Below, piece after piece: positions 8,308 through 17,694 of a stretch of 24,050 bases of DNA; the stretch's first letter is position 1, and each line of letters starts with the position of its first letter. Source of the stretch: Stramenopiles sp. TOSAG23-2 (taxonomy: Eukaryota; Sar); assembly GCA_900128395.1 (NCBI GenBank), contig LT649471.1, forward strand, positions 1-24,050, given 5' to 3'. A model generated the notes under the pieces. That model was not told where the DNA came from and ran no database searches. It was given only the letters and a program-made list of their open reading frames with translations. Made by a program: the position numbers and the translations under genes.

Positions 8308-8491
8308 GTGCATCATATCTTAAAACGTGCAACAAATAATGTTGTCATAGGATTTGCAGTTATAGTATCCATATTTTTAACATTTAATTTCATTTGTTGT
8401 TCTTTTTTCCTCAGTTTCATTTGTTAATTGTTTATCGTGCTCTGCTATTTTTTCATATATTTCATATACGTACGCTTTACTTTACGTGCGC

Positions 8492-9724
8492 CTATCCCCT
8501 TGTCCCTCCAGCCTTTTTTATTGTTTTAAAAAGTATTTGCTGGATCGGGCTAGTGTTATAATATGCCAAGTCCAGGGGTGTGCGGCCCCACTTGTCTTTC
8601 TTATTAATGCTATCCACAGACATATGAGCTAATAACAACTCAATCAACTCAGTAGTCGTTTTTTTATTTTGTGCAGCTATATGCAAAGGGGTGAATCCAG
8701 CAACACCGGTTGTATTAGGATCAGCTTCACATTGTTCAATCAAATATTGAAGTATAGGAAAATGTTGTTTCAGTGCAGCTGCCATTAAAGGCGTACATTC
8801 GTATTTACCACAGACAGATGTACCTAGTTGACTTTCGTATTGTGTTATATTTGCATCTGCAATCAATAATTTTACATCGTCCAAACGGCCAAGTTGACAT
8901 GCACATACTAATGGCGTACCACGTGGACATTCTGCATAATATTTCTTTTCTAAGGTAGATGCATCCGGATACATGATTTCGACTATGTATTTTGCTAAGT
9001 TGAAATGTTTATTCTTTACAGCTATTTGCAAAGGTTTTCCTATTTTACCAAAACTATCGTAACCGGATCGACTGACAGTGGTCTTTGCACCATTGTAGTT
9101 TGCAACCAATAGTTTCACATCCTCAAGACGTCCGTATTCACATGCACATACTATTGGCGTACCCAGTGGAAATTCCTTTTTGTAATTTCGCACTAACTCT
9201 GTTTCATCAGCATATGCAATATCTACCAAATAGTGAAGTATCTGTTGATGTTTGCTCTCTGCAGCCGCCATTAAAATCCCACCAGGTCGATTTACGTATT
9301 CTTTCAATGTCATCCCATCCCCAAGCCATGTAGTGGCTGGGCGTTGCCTAACGGGAGGTAGAGGACCGGCGGAATTTGTTGAAAGTTTTGATAAACTGCG
9401 AGTAATGTTCGATAAAACAATGCAATAATATGATTTATATATTGTTGCTGTGGTAAGAAATCGTTTAGTGGTGCAGGCAAACATATTCACTAACGAACGA
9501 ACATCATTACGAAGATATGGTATGATTGTTTTGACGCAGATATCATCAATACCAGGCAAGGTTGAAAAATCATAAGTGGATTGTGGGTGTCCAGTATGTA
9601 ATTTCGTTATCTCAAATTTTGCCATGGCGGCCAGGCGTTGCAATGCATTGCGCTTGGACTCCTTATCTTTACCAGCAGTAGATAAAACGTCATTCATTCT
9701 TTCCATAAATTCAGTATTATTCAT
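8492..9724 (-). CDS. F-box-like / ankyrin-repeat protein
   Basis: A 410-residue protein. Residues 1-55 are helical and charged. Residues 56-104 form an F-box-like module (LPGIDDIC, then YLRNDVRSLVNMFACTTKRF) matching that of the LRR protein at 4126-5454. Residues 105-134 are a linker homologous to the antisense strand of the orphan gene at 6697-8235. Residues ~145-400 hold ankyrin repeats; the best match the consensus closely (ECTPLMAAALKQHF, GFTPLHIAAQNKK, WGRTPLDLAYYN), and two earlier ones carry TPxVCAC in place of TPLHxA. Family knowledge: F-box/ankyrin proteins act as substrate adaptors for SCF-type ubiquitin ligases; that role is inferred. No membrane segment is seen. The start ATG is at 9722-9724 and the stop is TAG. 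Confidence 0.8.
   Translation of the reverse strand: MNNTEFMERMNDVLSTAGKDKESKRNALQRLAAMAKFEITKLHTGHPQSTYDFSTLPGIDDICVKTIIPYLRNDVRSLVNMFACTTKRFLTTATIYKSYYCIVLSNITRSLSKLSTNSAGPLPPVRQRPATTWLGDGMTLKEYVNRPGGILMAAAESKHQQILHYLVDIAYADETELVRNYKKEFPLGTPIVCACEYGRLEDVKLLVANYNGAKTTVSRSGYDSFGKIGKPLQIAVKNKHFNLAKYIVEIMYPDASTLEKKYYAECPRGTPLVCACQLGRLDDVKLLIADANITQYESQLGTSVCGKYECTPLMAAALKQHFPILQYLIEQCEADPNTTGVAGFTPLHIAAQNKKTTTELIELLLAHMSVDSINKKDKWGRTPLDLAYYNTSPIQQILFKTIKKAGGTRG
9325..9410. repeat. Ankyrin-gene copy of the segment shared with the orphan gene
   Basis: Partner of 7205-7290. It encodes ankyrin-protein residues 105-134 on the minus strand. In the orphan-gene frame (plus strand) it would still read HVVAG...LTG...FDKLRVMF before a stop codon, so both frames remain open through most of the segment. 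Confidence 0.85.
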
Positions 9725-9762
9725 TTTTATTATTAATTATATATGTTATACATTAATTTTTT

Positions 9763-10005
9763 TGCCTTTTTAATATTTTGATTGTATATATACGACGCAC
9801 GTATGTATGTTCTATTTGATATATCTAAAATGATAATACTAATTGTGTGATATGATGTAACACGTATTTTTGAATATATCTAGTAGTAAGCGTTCTGGCT
9901 TGTTACTATTTTGATCGTATATATACGACGCATGTATCTATGTTTTATTTGGTATATGTGAAATGATAATAATAATATTGTATAATATGATTCAATATGT
10001 TACGT
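9763..10005. repeat. Imperfect tandem repeat upstream of the ankyrin gene (133-bp spacing)
   Basis: Two diverged copies, about 9763-9870 and 9896-10005, share ATTTTGAT, GTATATATACGACGCA, TTTATTTG/TCTATTTG, AAATGATAATA and an ending near ACGTA. The offset is 133 bp. They lie directly upstream of the ankyrin start codon, so duplication of a promoter region is possible. Confidence 0.7.
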
Positions 10006-10312
10006 ATAATAACAAAAACAATATATAACTTGATATCGTGGTTTTGTTATATTATATGTAGCCGGTGGTGTTGGTGGTAAAGTTTGTGATTGTCGCATTG
10101 TACTATAATACATATGTGTAATATATTGTAGTATTATTTATTATATTATTATTTTTTATTTATTATATTTATTTATTATTATTGCTATTATTATAGGTCT
10201 AATAGTACCAGCCAGGCCAGAGGTATTGTTGTTACTAGTATTGAAATTAGTATTATTTGTTTTTTTGTTTGTTGGCTATTATTAGTGAAATTAGTATGCC
10301 TGGTATGCTGGT

Positions 10313-10433
10313 ATGAGACGAGGACTTTGCTCTAGAAGGAGTCGTCTGGAAATCGGACGCATCGATTAAAGTAGCTACAATACTGTATGTTGTACCTAGG
10401 TCAATAGGCAGGAGGTGTCTACCTTTTTTTTTT
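10313..10433 (+). other. Structured G/C-richer patch ending in a T-run, candidate small RNA
   Basis: AGACGA (10316-10321) pairs with TCGTCT (10342-10347), with AGAAGGAG in the loop. About 65 bp later AGGT-GTCT-ACCT (10413-10424) forms a small hairpin directly followed by a run of about ten T, the kind of sequence at which RNA polymerase III stops. I see no clear A or B box and no known RNA family, so this remains a candidate only. Confidence 0.25.
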
Positions 10434-11257
10434 AAGTGACTTATTTTGAGTGGTAACAGAATTATGGGTTGTTTTCCTACTTGAATACAACGGAATACAA
10501 AATATATAGGGAAGAAATTGGAAATTGTACAATCTGTAATATAACAGGCATCAAAAAGAAATTATTTTATGCATATGGACCAAAAACATAACCATTATAA
10601 ATGTTGCCTTAAGTGCGGGAACAGAGTTTATAAAATCATAAAATATATTTAACCTTAATTACGGGACGATCCACCATCCACAATCTAAATCTAAATTTAA
10701 ATCTAAATCCATGGATATTTTAAGAAGTCAGGTGCATATAGGTAAAATGGCAACATTTGGAGTACGCCGTATATTATACTAACGTGATGTGTATCGGATT
10801 TCGTACAAAACCTCTCTGTTAGCCATGTAATGTCATAAGTATGACAAATTGGAGGCTGTATACTTGTTTTTAGGTGGTGTTTTGATTGTACATGTATGTG
10901 TGTATGCACGATAGTAAGGTATGGGACTGGCAGGTAATGTAAGTGGAACAGGAGTATATAAGTTGTACGTTATTTAATATATTCATAATTATTACGTCTT
11001 CTGACAAAGGTTCAATGTGCATTGTATCGAACGATTGTTTGGCAGGTTTCTATACTTCTTACAATACCGTCACTGTCCAATGTACATGGTATAAAACTCC
11101 TCTTTGCAGTTTTGTTGCAAATCCAATTGTGACGACTAAACTTGTCTTTCATAATTCACGAAACGGCCTACGATGCTATGTATATGGTACAACAGTCGGC
11201 TTTTTATTTTAGTCCCAATACCAATTTTGCAACTAAAATTGCCGATAAGAAAATTAC

Positions 11258-11305
11258 GCCACCTTTTTGCAAAAAAAAATGGCCACCTTTTTGATAAAAA
11301 AAAGG
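11258..11305. repeat. Two 24-bp tandem units
   Basis: Two adjacent 24-bp units start GCCACCTTTTTG and continue into an A-run (11258-11281 and 11282-11305). They lie in non-coding DNA about 700 bp upstream of MTR4. Confidence 0.8.
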
Positions 11306-11998
11306 GACAATCGTTTACGCCTACACAGGTACTCAGTGAGGCAAAACCCTACTTAACAACATTTTGATAGGAAAAAAGACTAGTAAGTAAAGTTCATTAA
11401 TCTTTACCTACCCTTTGATGTGTACACAGTTCCCCTTATAATAAAATAGACAATTATACGATAAAACAGTATACAATTTTCGTATTCTTATGACATAATT
11501 CGTTTTTTATCCCAATACCTTATTTTAACATATATTTTTTTATTTCCTTTACTAACTTCTTTTATTAAAACCCCTACACATCAGGGCAGGGAATTATTAT
11601 ATATATTATAACAGGTGCACAGCAGGCGGCCCAAAACCAACAGGAAGAGATTTTAATTGCATTTTTTACATTTTCTTCGATGAGCCTTTTTTTTGCGAAT
11701 AACATTTTAATTTGTTTCTAATGATATTCCCATATTAAATATGTAGAAATCTGCCTCAGCAAATCTAAATCAATTTCCACCACGTAAAATTGTGTGTGCG
11801 AATATATATATTGCACTATTGGATACATCGAATAAAAATAGAAAGTATAATAGAGGACGATGAATCATTGTATGAAAGGAACAATTTCATATTCCGCTTT
11901 ATATAATCTATCTGATTTATTTAAATACCACTTCGACCCCCCGCGCATTCAACATATTATTTGTATACAAATTAAAATAACAACAAATAAGAATAAAG

Positions 11999-14900
11999 AT
12001 GGATGCATTGTTTGATGTATTTAATACGGATGTGATAGAGGAGGATGATCAAAAAAAGAATGATAATGTTAAAATACTTGAAAATGATGATAATAATAAT
12101 AATAATATTACTGGTAAGAAACGAGATAATAATAACAACAACAAGAATAACGATGATGAAAATTCAACAATTGTAATGTCAAAAAAACAAAAAGTAAATA
12201 ATGATGATGATGAAGACAGTAATAAGAATGAAACATCTGCACTTAATGCTGATTCACCACGTCCAATGCCGACTATTGTTACTTTAACTAATAATGATGA
12301 AGCACCAAGACCTGATAAAAAAACTTGTCGACATGAAGTTGCATTACCAGTTTCTTATACGGTCGACCAAGTAAAAGGACGACCAGATCCTAAAGCAAAA
12401 CGTGCTAAGGAATACCCATTCGTACTAGACCCGTTTCAATCAAAAGCTGTTGATGCATTAGAGCGTGGACAATCCGTTCTAGTATCTGCACACACTAGTG
12501 CTGGTAAAACAGTAGTTGCTGAATATGCCATAGCAATATCTTTACGAGATAAACAACGTGTTATTTATACATCTCCTATTAAAGCATTAAGTAATCAGAA
12601 ATATCGTGATTTAGCAGATGAGTTTGAAGATGTTGGTTTAATGACTGGAGATACGACTATTAATCCAAATGCAAGTTGCTTAGTGATGACAACTGAAATT
12701 TTACGAAGCATGATATATCGTGGATCAGAAGTTGTTCGAGAAGTTGCATGGGTTATCTACGATGAGGTACATTATATGCGTGATAAAGAACGTGGTGTTG
12801 TCTGGGAGGAAAGTATAGTTTTATTACCAGATAAAGTACGTTTTGTCTTTCTTTCTGCCACTATACCAAATGCCAGAGAATTCGCACAATGGGTTAGTAA
12901 AGTTCATCAACATCCATGTCATGTTGTTTATACGGATTATAGACCAACTCCATTGCAACACTACATGTTCCCATTAGGTGGTGAAGGAGTATTTTTAGTT
13001 GTAGATGAAAAAGGTCAATTTCGTGATGATAATTTTTCGAAAGCAATGCATGCATTAGGTGGTAGCGAGGAAGAAGATATTGAACGTAAATTAGGATTGC
13101 ATGGTGGAAATGCAAAGGGTAATAATAAGAAGAGTAAAAAAGATGGTAAAAAAGGAAAAGGCAATGTAGCTGCAGATTTAGTACGTATTGTTGAAATGGT
13201 CATGAAAAGAAATTATGATCCAGTTATTTGTTTTAGTTTTAGCAAACGAGATTGTGAAGCATATGCCAATTCCTTAATGCGTAAAAATTTTGATTTCAAC
13301 GATTCAGAAACAAAAGGTGCAATTACACAAATATTTAAAGCTGCCGTTGAAAATTTATCAGAGGAAGATCAAAAATTGCCACAAGTGGAAAAAATGTTAC
13401 CATTATTAAAGCGCGGTATCGGTATACACCATGGTGGACTGGTACCATTAATCAAAGAAGTTGTTGAATTGTTATTTCAAGAACGTTTGTTGAAATGTCT
13501 ATTTGCGACTGAAACATTTGCCATGGGAATTAATATGCCTTCGAAAACTGTTTTATTTAGTAATACTAGAAAATGGGATGGAAAAGAATTTCGCTTCATA
13601 CGTCCTGGGGAGTATATACAAATGTCTGGCCGTGCTGGAAGGCGTGGTATTGATGATCGCGGTATTGTTATACAAATGCTTGATGAAAAGTTAGAACCAG
13701 AGGATGCTAAAAACATATTGCAAGGTGGTGCAGATCCATTAGAAAGTTCATTTCATTTAGGTTACAATATGTTGTTAAATATGTTGCGAGTTGAGGAGAT
13801 CGACATCGAATTTTTAGTTAAAATGTCGTTGAAGCAACATCAAAATGAAATCAGACGCCCTGGATTAGAGGATGAGTTGAAACAACTAGTTATAAAACGA
13901 GATGAAATCAATATAGATCTTGAAACTATTGTTGGTACATACTTTACTATCCAACAACGTTACAAAGAACATTGTGAAAAAATCGCTAGTATAATTTCAC
14001 ATCCAAAATATTGCGTACCATTTTTACAACCTGGACGTTTGGTTTACATTCGTAGCAACAACAGCCAAATTAAGGAGGGATGGGCTGTTTTAATACGACA
14101 TAAACATGTGCAAACATCAACAATTAATAGTGCACGTGATGAACGAGAACGACATTTAATAGAAGTTGTACAGAGAATCAGTATTATAAAATCCAAACAT
14201 GAGGATAATAATGATGGCGATGATGATGATAATAATAATAATAATAATAATGTCAACAAATCTGATGGAAAAGTTAAATTTTTTGAAGTTAATTTATCAA
14301 ACTTACGCCAAATTAGCACTTTACGTTTGTATGTAGGTAATAATTATAAGAAAGAACAAAGTCGTGTAGCATTGTGGGAGACCGTTGATGAAGTCTTTCG
14401 TCGTTTCGAGAAAAGCAATTTAGAATATAATTTACCATTGTTGAATGCAATTGAAGATATGAAAATACCAGATAGTCAAGGTGAATTCAATACAATATTG
14501 AAAAGTAAACGGGCAGATAGTAAATTGTTACGGGAACATGTATTACACGATCGTGAGGATAAAGATGCACTTTTGAAAAAATATGAAAAAAAATATACAA
14601 TTATAAAAAAAATTAAATCGCAAGAAGATGACATTAAAGGCACACATAGTATTGAAGAAATGCAGGAAAAAATAAAATGTATGAAAACTGTGTTACGAAC
14701 ATTAGGTTTAATCGATAAAACGAAAGATGTTGTACAATTAAAAGGACGCGTAGCAAGTGCTATTAGTACGAGTTGCAATGAATTGTTGGTTACTGAATTA
14801 ATTTTTACCAATGTTTTCAAAGGTATGAATGCTGGACAAATTGCAGCTTTATTATCATGTTTTATATACGAAGAGAAATCAAATCTAGAAAAACAGGAGG

Positions 14901-15274
14901 AACATATACGTAAAGAATTGGAGCAACCATTTCGTTTATTAAAAGATAGCGCAAAACGTGTTGCAGATGCAATGAACGAAGCCAATGCATTGGAAGATAT
15001 GACTGTTCAGGAGTTTGTTGATCAGTACAATCCAGGATTAATGGAAATTGTATATGAATGGGTAAATGGGAAAAAGTTTTATGAGATATGTAAACTCGAT
15101 CGTAAAATATACGAAGGTACAATTATTCGTTGCATGCGCCGTTTGGAAGAATTAATTAATGAATTACAAAAAGCAACTGCAGTTGTTGGTGATGATGTTT
15201 TGAAAGAAAAATTTGAACAATGCAGTAGCAAAATTAAACGTGATATTATATTTGCTGCAAGTTTGTATTTGTAA
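11999..15274 (+). CDS. MTR4: Mtr4-type exosome RNA helicase (Ski2-like)
   Basis: A 1091-residue ATP-dependent 3'-5' RNA helicase that feeds RNAs to the nuclear exosome for processing and decay. The N-terminus MDALFDVF resembles the conserved LFxVF start of yeast and animal Mtr4, which binds Rrp6/Rrp47, and supports this ATG. An acidic, Asn-rich stretch follows. The helicase core has Walker A (SAHTSAGKT, ~163-171), the DEVH box (~255), SAT (~287), and in the second RecA domain GIHHGG (~475), TETFAMGINMP (~505) and QMSGRAGRRG (~541). The arch/KOW insertion follows (~590-880, with GRLVYIRSN near 680). The C-terminal DSHCT domain ends in IFAASLYL, as in other Mtr4 proteins. Asn/Asp microsatellite insertions occur near residue ~35 and in the arch (~740-755). 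This separates it from cytosolic Ski2, which has a different N-terminus. Intact, with a TAA stop. Confidence 0.96.
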   Translation: MDALFDVFNTDVIEEDDQKKNDNVKILENDDNNNNNITGKKRDNNNNNKNNDDENSTIVMSKKQKVNNDDDEDSNKNETSALNADSPRPMPTIVTLTNNDEAPRPDKKTCRHEVALPVSYTVDQVKGRPDPKAKRAKEYPFVLDPFQSKAVDALERGQSVLVSAHTSAGKTVVAEYAIAISLRDKQRVIYTSPIKALSNQKYRDLADEFEDVGLMTGDTTINPNASCLVMTTEILRSMIYRGSEVVREVAWVIYDEVHYMRDKERGVVWEESIVLLPDKVRFVFLSATIPNAREFAQWVSKVHQHPCHVVYTDYRPTPLQHYMFPLGGEGVFLVVDEKGQFRDDNFSKAMHALGGSEEEDIERKLGLHGGNAKGNNKKSKKDGKKGKGNVAADLVRIVEMVMKRNYDPVICFSFSKRDCEAYANSLMRKNFDFNDSETKGAITQIFKAAVENLSEEDQKLPQVEKMLPLLKRGIGIHHGGLVPLIKEVVELLFQERLLKCLFATETFAMGINMPSKTVLFSNTRKWDGKEFRFIRPGEYIQMSGRAGRRGIDDRGIVIQMLDEKLEPEDAKNILQGGADPLESSFHLGYNMLLNMLRVEEIDIEFLVKMSLKQHQNEIRRPGLEDELKQLVIKRDEINIDLETIVGTYFTIQQRYKEHCEKIASIISHPKYCVPFLQPGRLVYIRSNNSQIKEGWAVLIRHKHVQTSTINSARDERERHLIEVVQRISIIKSKHEDNNDGDDDDNNNNNNNVNKSDGKVKFFEVNLSNLRQISTLRLYVGNNYKKEQSRVALWETVDEVFRRFEKSNLEYNLPLLNAIEDMKIPDSQGEFNTILKSKRADSKLLREHVLHDREDKDALLKKYEKKYTIIKKIKSQEDDIKGTHSIEEMQEKIKCMKTVLRTLGLIDKTKDVVQLKGRVASAISTSCNELLVTELIFTNVFKGMNAGQIAALLSCFIYEEKSNLEKQEEHIRKELEQPFRLLKDSAKRVADAMNEANALEDMTVQEFVDQYNPGLMEIVYEWVNGKKFYEICKLDRKIYEGTIIRCMRRLEELINELQKATAVVGDDVLKEKFEQCSSKIKRDIIFAASLYL

Positions 15275-15280
15275 AAAGTA

Positions 15281-15292
15281 CGTATTAATACG
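15281..15292 (+). terminator. Perfect palindrome just past the MTR4 stop
   Basis: CGTATTAATACG is a perfect 12-bp palindrome starting 7 nt after the MTR4 stop codon. It shares the TACG/CGTA core seen in palindromes after the HTTM, lysine-rich and CocE genes. The rest of the 15275-15483 spacer between the two convergent genes shows nothing else notable. Confidence 0.4.
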
Positions 15293-15483
15293 AGAAGTGT
15301 AGAGAAAGAGTAAAAAAATTAAGGGTTGTGTGTAGACGACTGCTGTATAGTAATTTGTGTATTATGGATGATTGTAAATGCTTTTTTATTTTTTTTTACG
15401 AAATAAATAAAATAATATATTTTTTACGTTTTCCTACATGTAAATATTATAGGGTGTACAACACACTTTTCTATCTCAATTTT

Positions 15484-17694
15484 TTACAACTCTCTGGAAT
15501 TTTTAAAAATATCCACTCTTTGAACAGTATCACCCCATAAATCTTCTATTAATTCAGCGATATCCTCCTCATATATCGATTCATTGTTTATGAAATTACA
15601 ATTTAAAACTAATGTAAGCATGCCATATCCAATAGGACAAATACGATAATCTTCATTCCAAGACACGATTTTACTATCAATATCAGACGATGATCGTATA
15701 TTCAACGCAAGCTTCGCTAATGCATCTACATGTAATGGTTCATATGGTTTAATTTCAAATAATACATTATGGTTTTCTTTTGATGCATTAACAATATCAA
15801 TATCGTAATTATCATCGTTCATAGTATTATCTTCATGATCCACATCAGGAGCAGCATTCTCTGTTTGTTTGATTTCTTTTTCTGTATCTTCCGTAAGAAT
15901 AATCCTATTTATTTTTTCATTAATTTCATTTACAAGTAAAGATTCTTCACCACAACAAACAATGTATTGCATGCGTGCTTTTTCAAACATTTCCTTTGCT
16001 TTCCGTAATTTATCCTCGTCACTTAAATGTTTAACTTCTTCTTGGTAAATGTTATTACTACCTTCATTATCATTGTCATTCGTTATGTCACGTAATGATA
16101 ATAAAAGCGCATCACCATATTTTTCAAATGTTCCCCCTTTTTGCAAATTATATTTTGGAAATATAATAGAACTTAATTCACTCCAACGATACGGATTATC
16201 ACAAGTTTTCCATTCATTGATAGCATCTAACCTACTTTCTTCTGTTTCAGATTTACAACGATTACATTGACATGTGAAAAATTTAAATTTTCTCAATGAT
16301 TCCGTACGAATTTTTGTAGGTTGATCCAGCAAATTACTGTAAGAGAAACAACATTCTGTCCCAGGTTTTATCGTATCAAGTGCACGGAATACCATAACAT
16401 GTTTTCTACTATTATTCCTAGTATTATCTTGTTCAAAATTGTGAGCAATATTTTCATTACATGAATGATTAAACATTGATGCTAAACCAGGAAACAGTCC
16501 ACAGCCATATTTTCCCAATGCAAACCCATTAATATTTATAGCGAAAAACATGTTTCGTAAAAATATTGGATCAATCATATTCTGGCTATTGGTACTATTA
16601 CTAGTATCAATGATATCGCTATTACCCAAAACTAGATTGTATATCCAATCCCCCATTTCCGTAGATGCTTTGTAATATTCTGGTTGTTCCTTTTGATGGT
16701 CATTAATATGAAATTCTAATTCCTTTAGTTTTTTTAATTCCTCTTTCTTCGTCTCATCCATGCTTAGAAGTGCCACGCGTAAAACAATTAATGCTTTAAA
16801 AGGATCAATTTTATTTTCATAATCCTTTAAACATTTTTCATATAATGGTTTTATATATTGACATTCTTGATTGTGTTTTCTTGTATTTTGTTTTTTACAC
16901 TCGGCAGAACAATATTTAATATTACATGTAACACATTGTAAATACAAATTTTGTATTTGATTGCTTTGTTTGATAATTTCTTTTCCACAATGAAAACATG
17001 CTTTTGTACCTGCAAAATCATATGTTGCAATAACGCATGGTTCTACTTCTAAAAGAATATCCCCAGGTTCTAAATTTTCTTGTCCATTCCAAGTGACATA
17101 TCTACCACCACCATTAACAGTAGTATTACTATTAATTAAAATATCTTCACGTTTTGCATGGTTCTTTCTCTTATTATTACGATTGTCATTATCATCATTT
17201 TTCTTTAAATCTGTTTGAAAATTTTGATTTATAGCATCTTGACTTTTTTTAAGACCATATAAACCATCTGACCAACGCAATGCTTCAATTAACATCCATT
17301 TATCACGTGGAACAATACATAAATTAGTTTGATCTTGTAGTGGTTTTGTAATATCTCGACGTAATAATGTCATAATCTTTGTAGTATCTTTTGTAACCAT
17401 TCTTTTTAAAAATGGTTGCCAACCTCGTACATTTTCCAAGACTTCGAATGGGTTAGATTGGAAGTTTGATAAATTGATACTGTTTAATAAAGGATGTTGT
17501 TTAAACTTTTCATGTATAACTTTAAAATTTGACGATGTTGAAAATTGTGTTGGGAAAATATCAGTATCATTCATAACATTATATTGAAAGTTATTATCAT
17601 CATTTTTGCATGTAAAACTTTCATATATTTTACGATGATACATATGATAAAACATATGAGCATCTGCGGCCCAATCTGAATGTGTTGATTCCAT
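15484..17694 (-). CDS. SET and MYND domain protein (SMYD-like lysine methyltransferase)
   Basis: A 736-residue protein with split SET-domain architecture. Residues ~195-225 hold the N-terminal SET part (EPGDILLEVEPCVIATY). Residues ~232-282 are a MYND zinc finger with all ligands visible (CFHC, CVTC, YCSAEC, HNQEC). The main SET segment follows at ~390-460, with the S-adenosylmethionine-binding NHSC motif (near 407) and the FSYSNLLD tyrosine motif, then a post-SET cysteine cluster CQCNRC. The C-terminal ~230 residues are helical with an acidic insertion. Family knowledge: SMYD proteins transfer methyl groups to lysines of histones or cytosolic proteins; the substrate here is unknown. The protein is longer than typical SMYDs (about 430-500 aa), with extra N-terminal and C-terminal sequence. 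It converges with MTR4. The start ATG at 17692-17694 is preceded by AT-rich DNA. Confidence 0.88.
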   Translation of the reverse strand: MESTHSDWAADAHMFYHMYHRKIYESFTCKNDDNNFQYNVMNDTDIFPTQFSTSSNFKVIHEKFKQHPLLNSINLSNFQSNPFEVLENVRGWQPFLKRMVTKDTTKIMTLLRRDITKPLQDQTNLCIVPRDKWMLIEALRWSDGLYGLKKSQDAINQNFQTDLKKNDDNDNRNNKRKNHAKREDILINSNTTVNGGGRYVTWNGQENLEPGDILLEVEPCVIATYDFAGTKACFHCGKEIIKQSNQIQNLYLQCVTCNIKYCSAECKKQNTRKHNQECQYIKPLYEKCLKDYENKIDPFKALIVLRVALLSMDETKKEELKKLKELEFHINDHQKEQPEYYKASTEMGDWIYNLVLGNSDIIDTSNSTNSQNMIDPIFLRNMFFAININGFALGKYGCGLFPGLASMFNHSCNENIAHNFEQDNTRNNSRKHVMVFRALDTIKPGTECCFSYSNLLDQPTKIRTESLRKFKFFTCQCNRCKSETEESRLDAINEWKTCDNPYRWSELSSIIFPKYNLQKGGTFEKYGDALLLSLRDITNDNDNEGSNNIYQEEVKHLSDEDKLRKAKEMFEKARMQYIVCCGEESLLVNEINEKINRIILTEDTEKEIKQTENAAPDVDHEDNTMNDDNYDIDIVNASKENHNVLFEIKPYEPLHVDALAKLALNIRSSSDIDSKIVSWNEDYRICPIGYGMLTLVLNCNFINNESIYEEDIAELIEDLWGDTVQRVDIFKNSREL

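Larger units (their letters stand above)
10006..11998. other. Long gene-poor intergenic region
   Basis: This gap between the divergent ankyrin and MTR4 genes is AT-rich. It includes an ATT/TTA-rich microsatellite (about 10130-10195), a hairpin-rich, G/C-richer patch (10313-10433), a short AAATCT-type repeat (10682-10709) and a 24-bp tandem repeat (11258-11305). An open frame at about 10980-11212 contains several cysteines but has no suitable ATG start and no recognised family. I do not call a gene here. Confidence 0.55.

Noticed and set aside
8310-8480. Minus-strand stretch downstream of the ankyrin stop reading like a coiled coil (VYEIYEKIAEHDKQLTNETE)
   Set aside because: It is only about 30 codons long, begins after an in-frame stop, is out of phase with the ankyrin frame and has no ATG. 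It may be a decayed extension, but is too weak to call.
10703-10909. Minus-strand 68-codon frame
   Set aside because: Short, low in family-like features, and in a region with microsatellite-type repeats; consistent with chance.
10943-11212. Cysteine-containing plus-strand frame possibly related to the cysteine-repeat protein
   Set aside because: It starts with GTG, the cysteine spacing does not match the 41-residue repeat, and no homology is visible beyond a DCLAGFY-like match.
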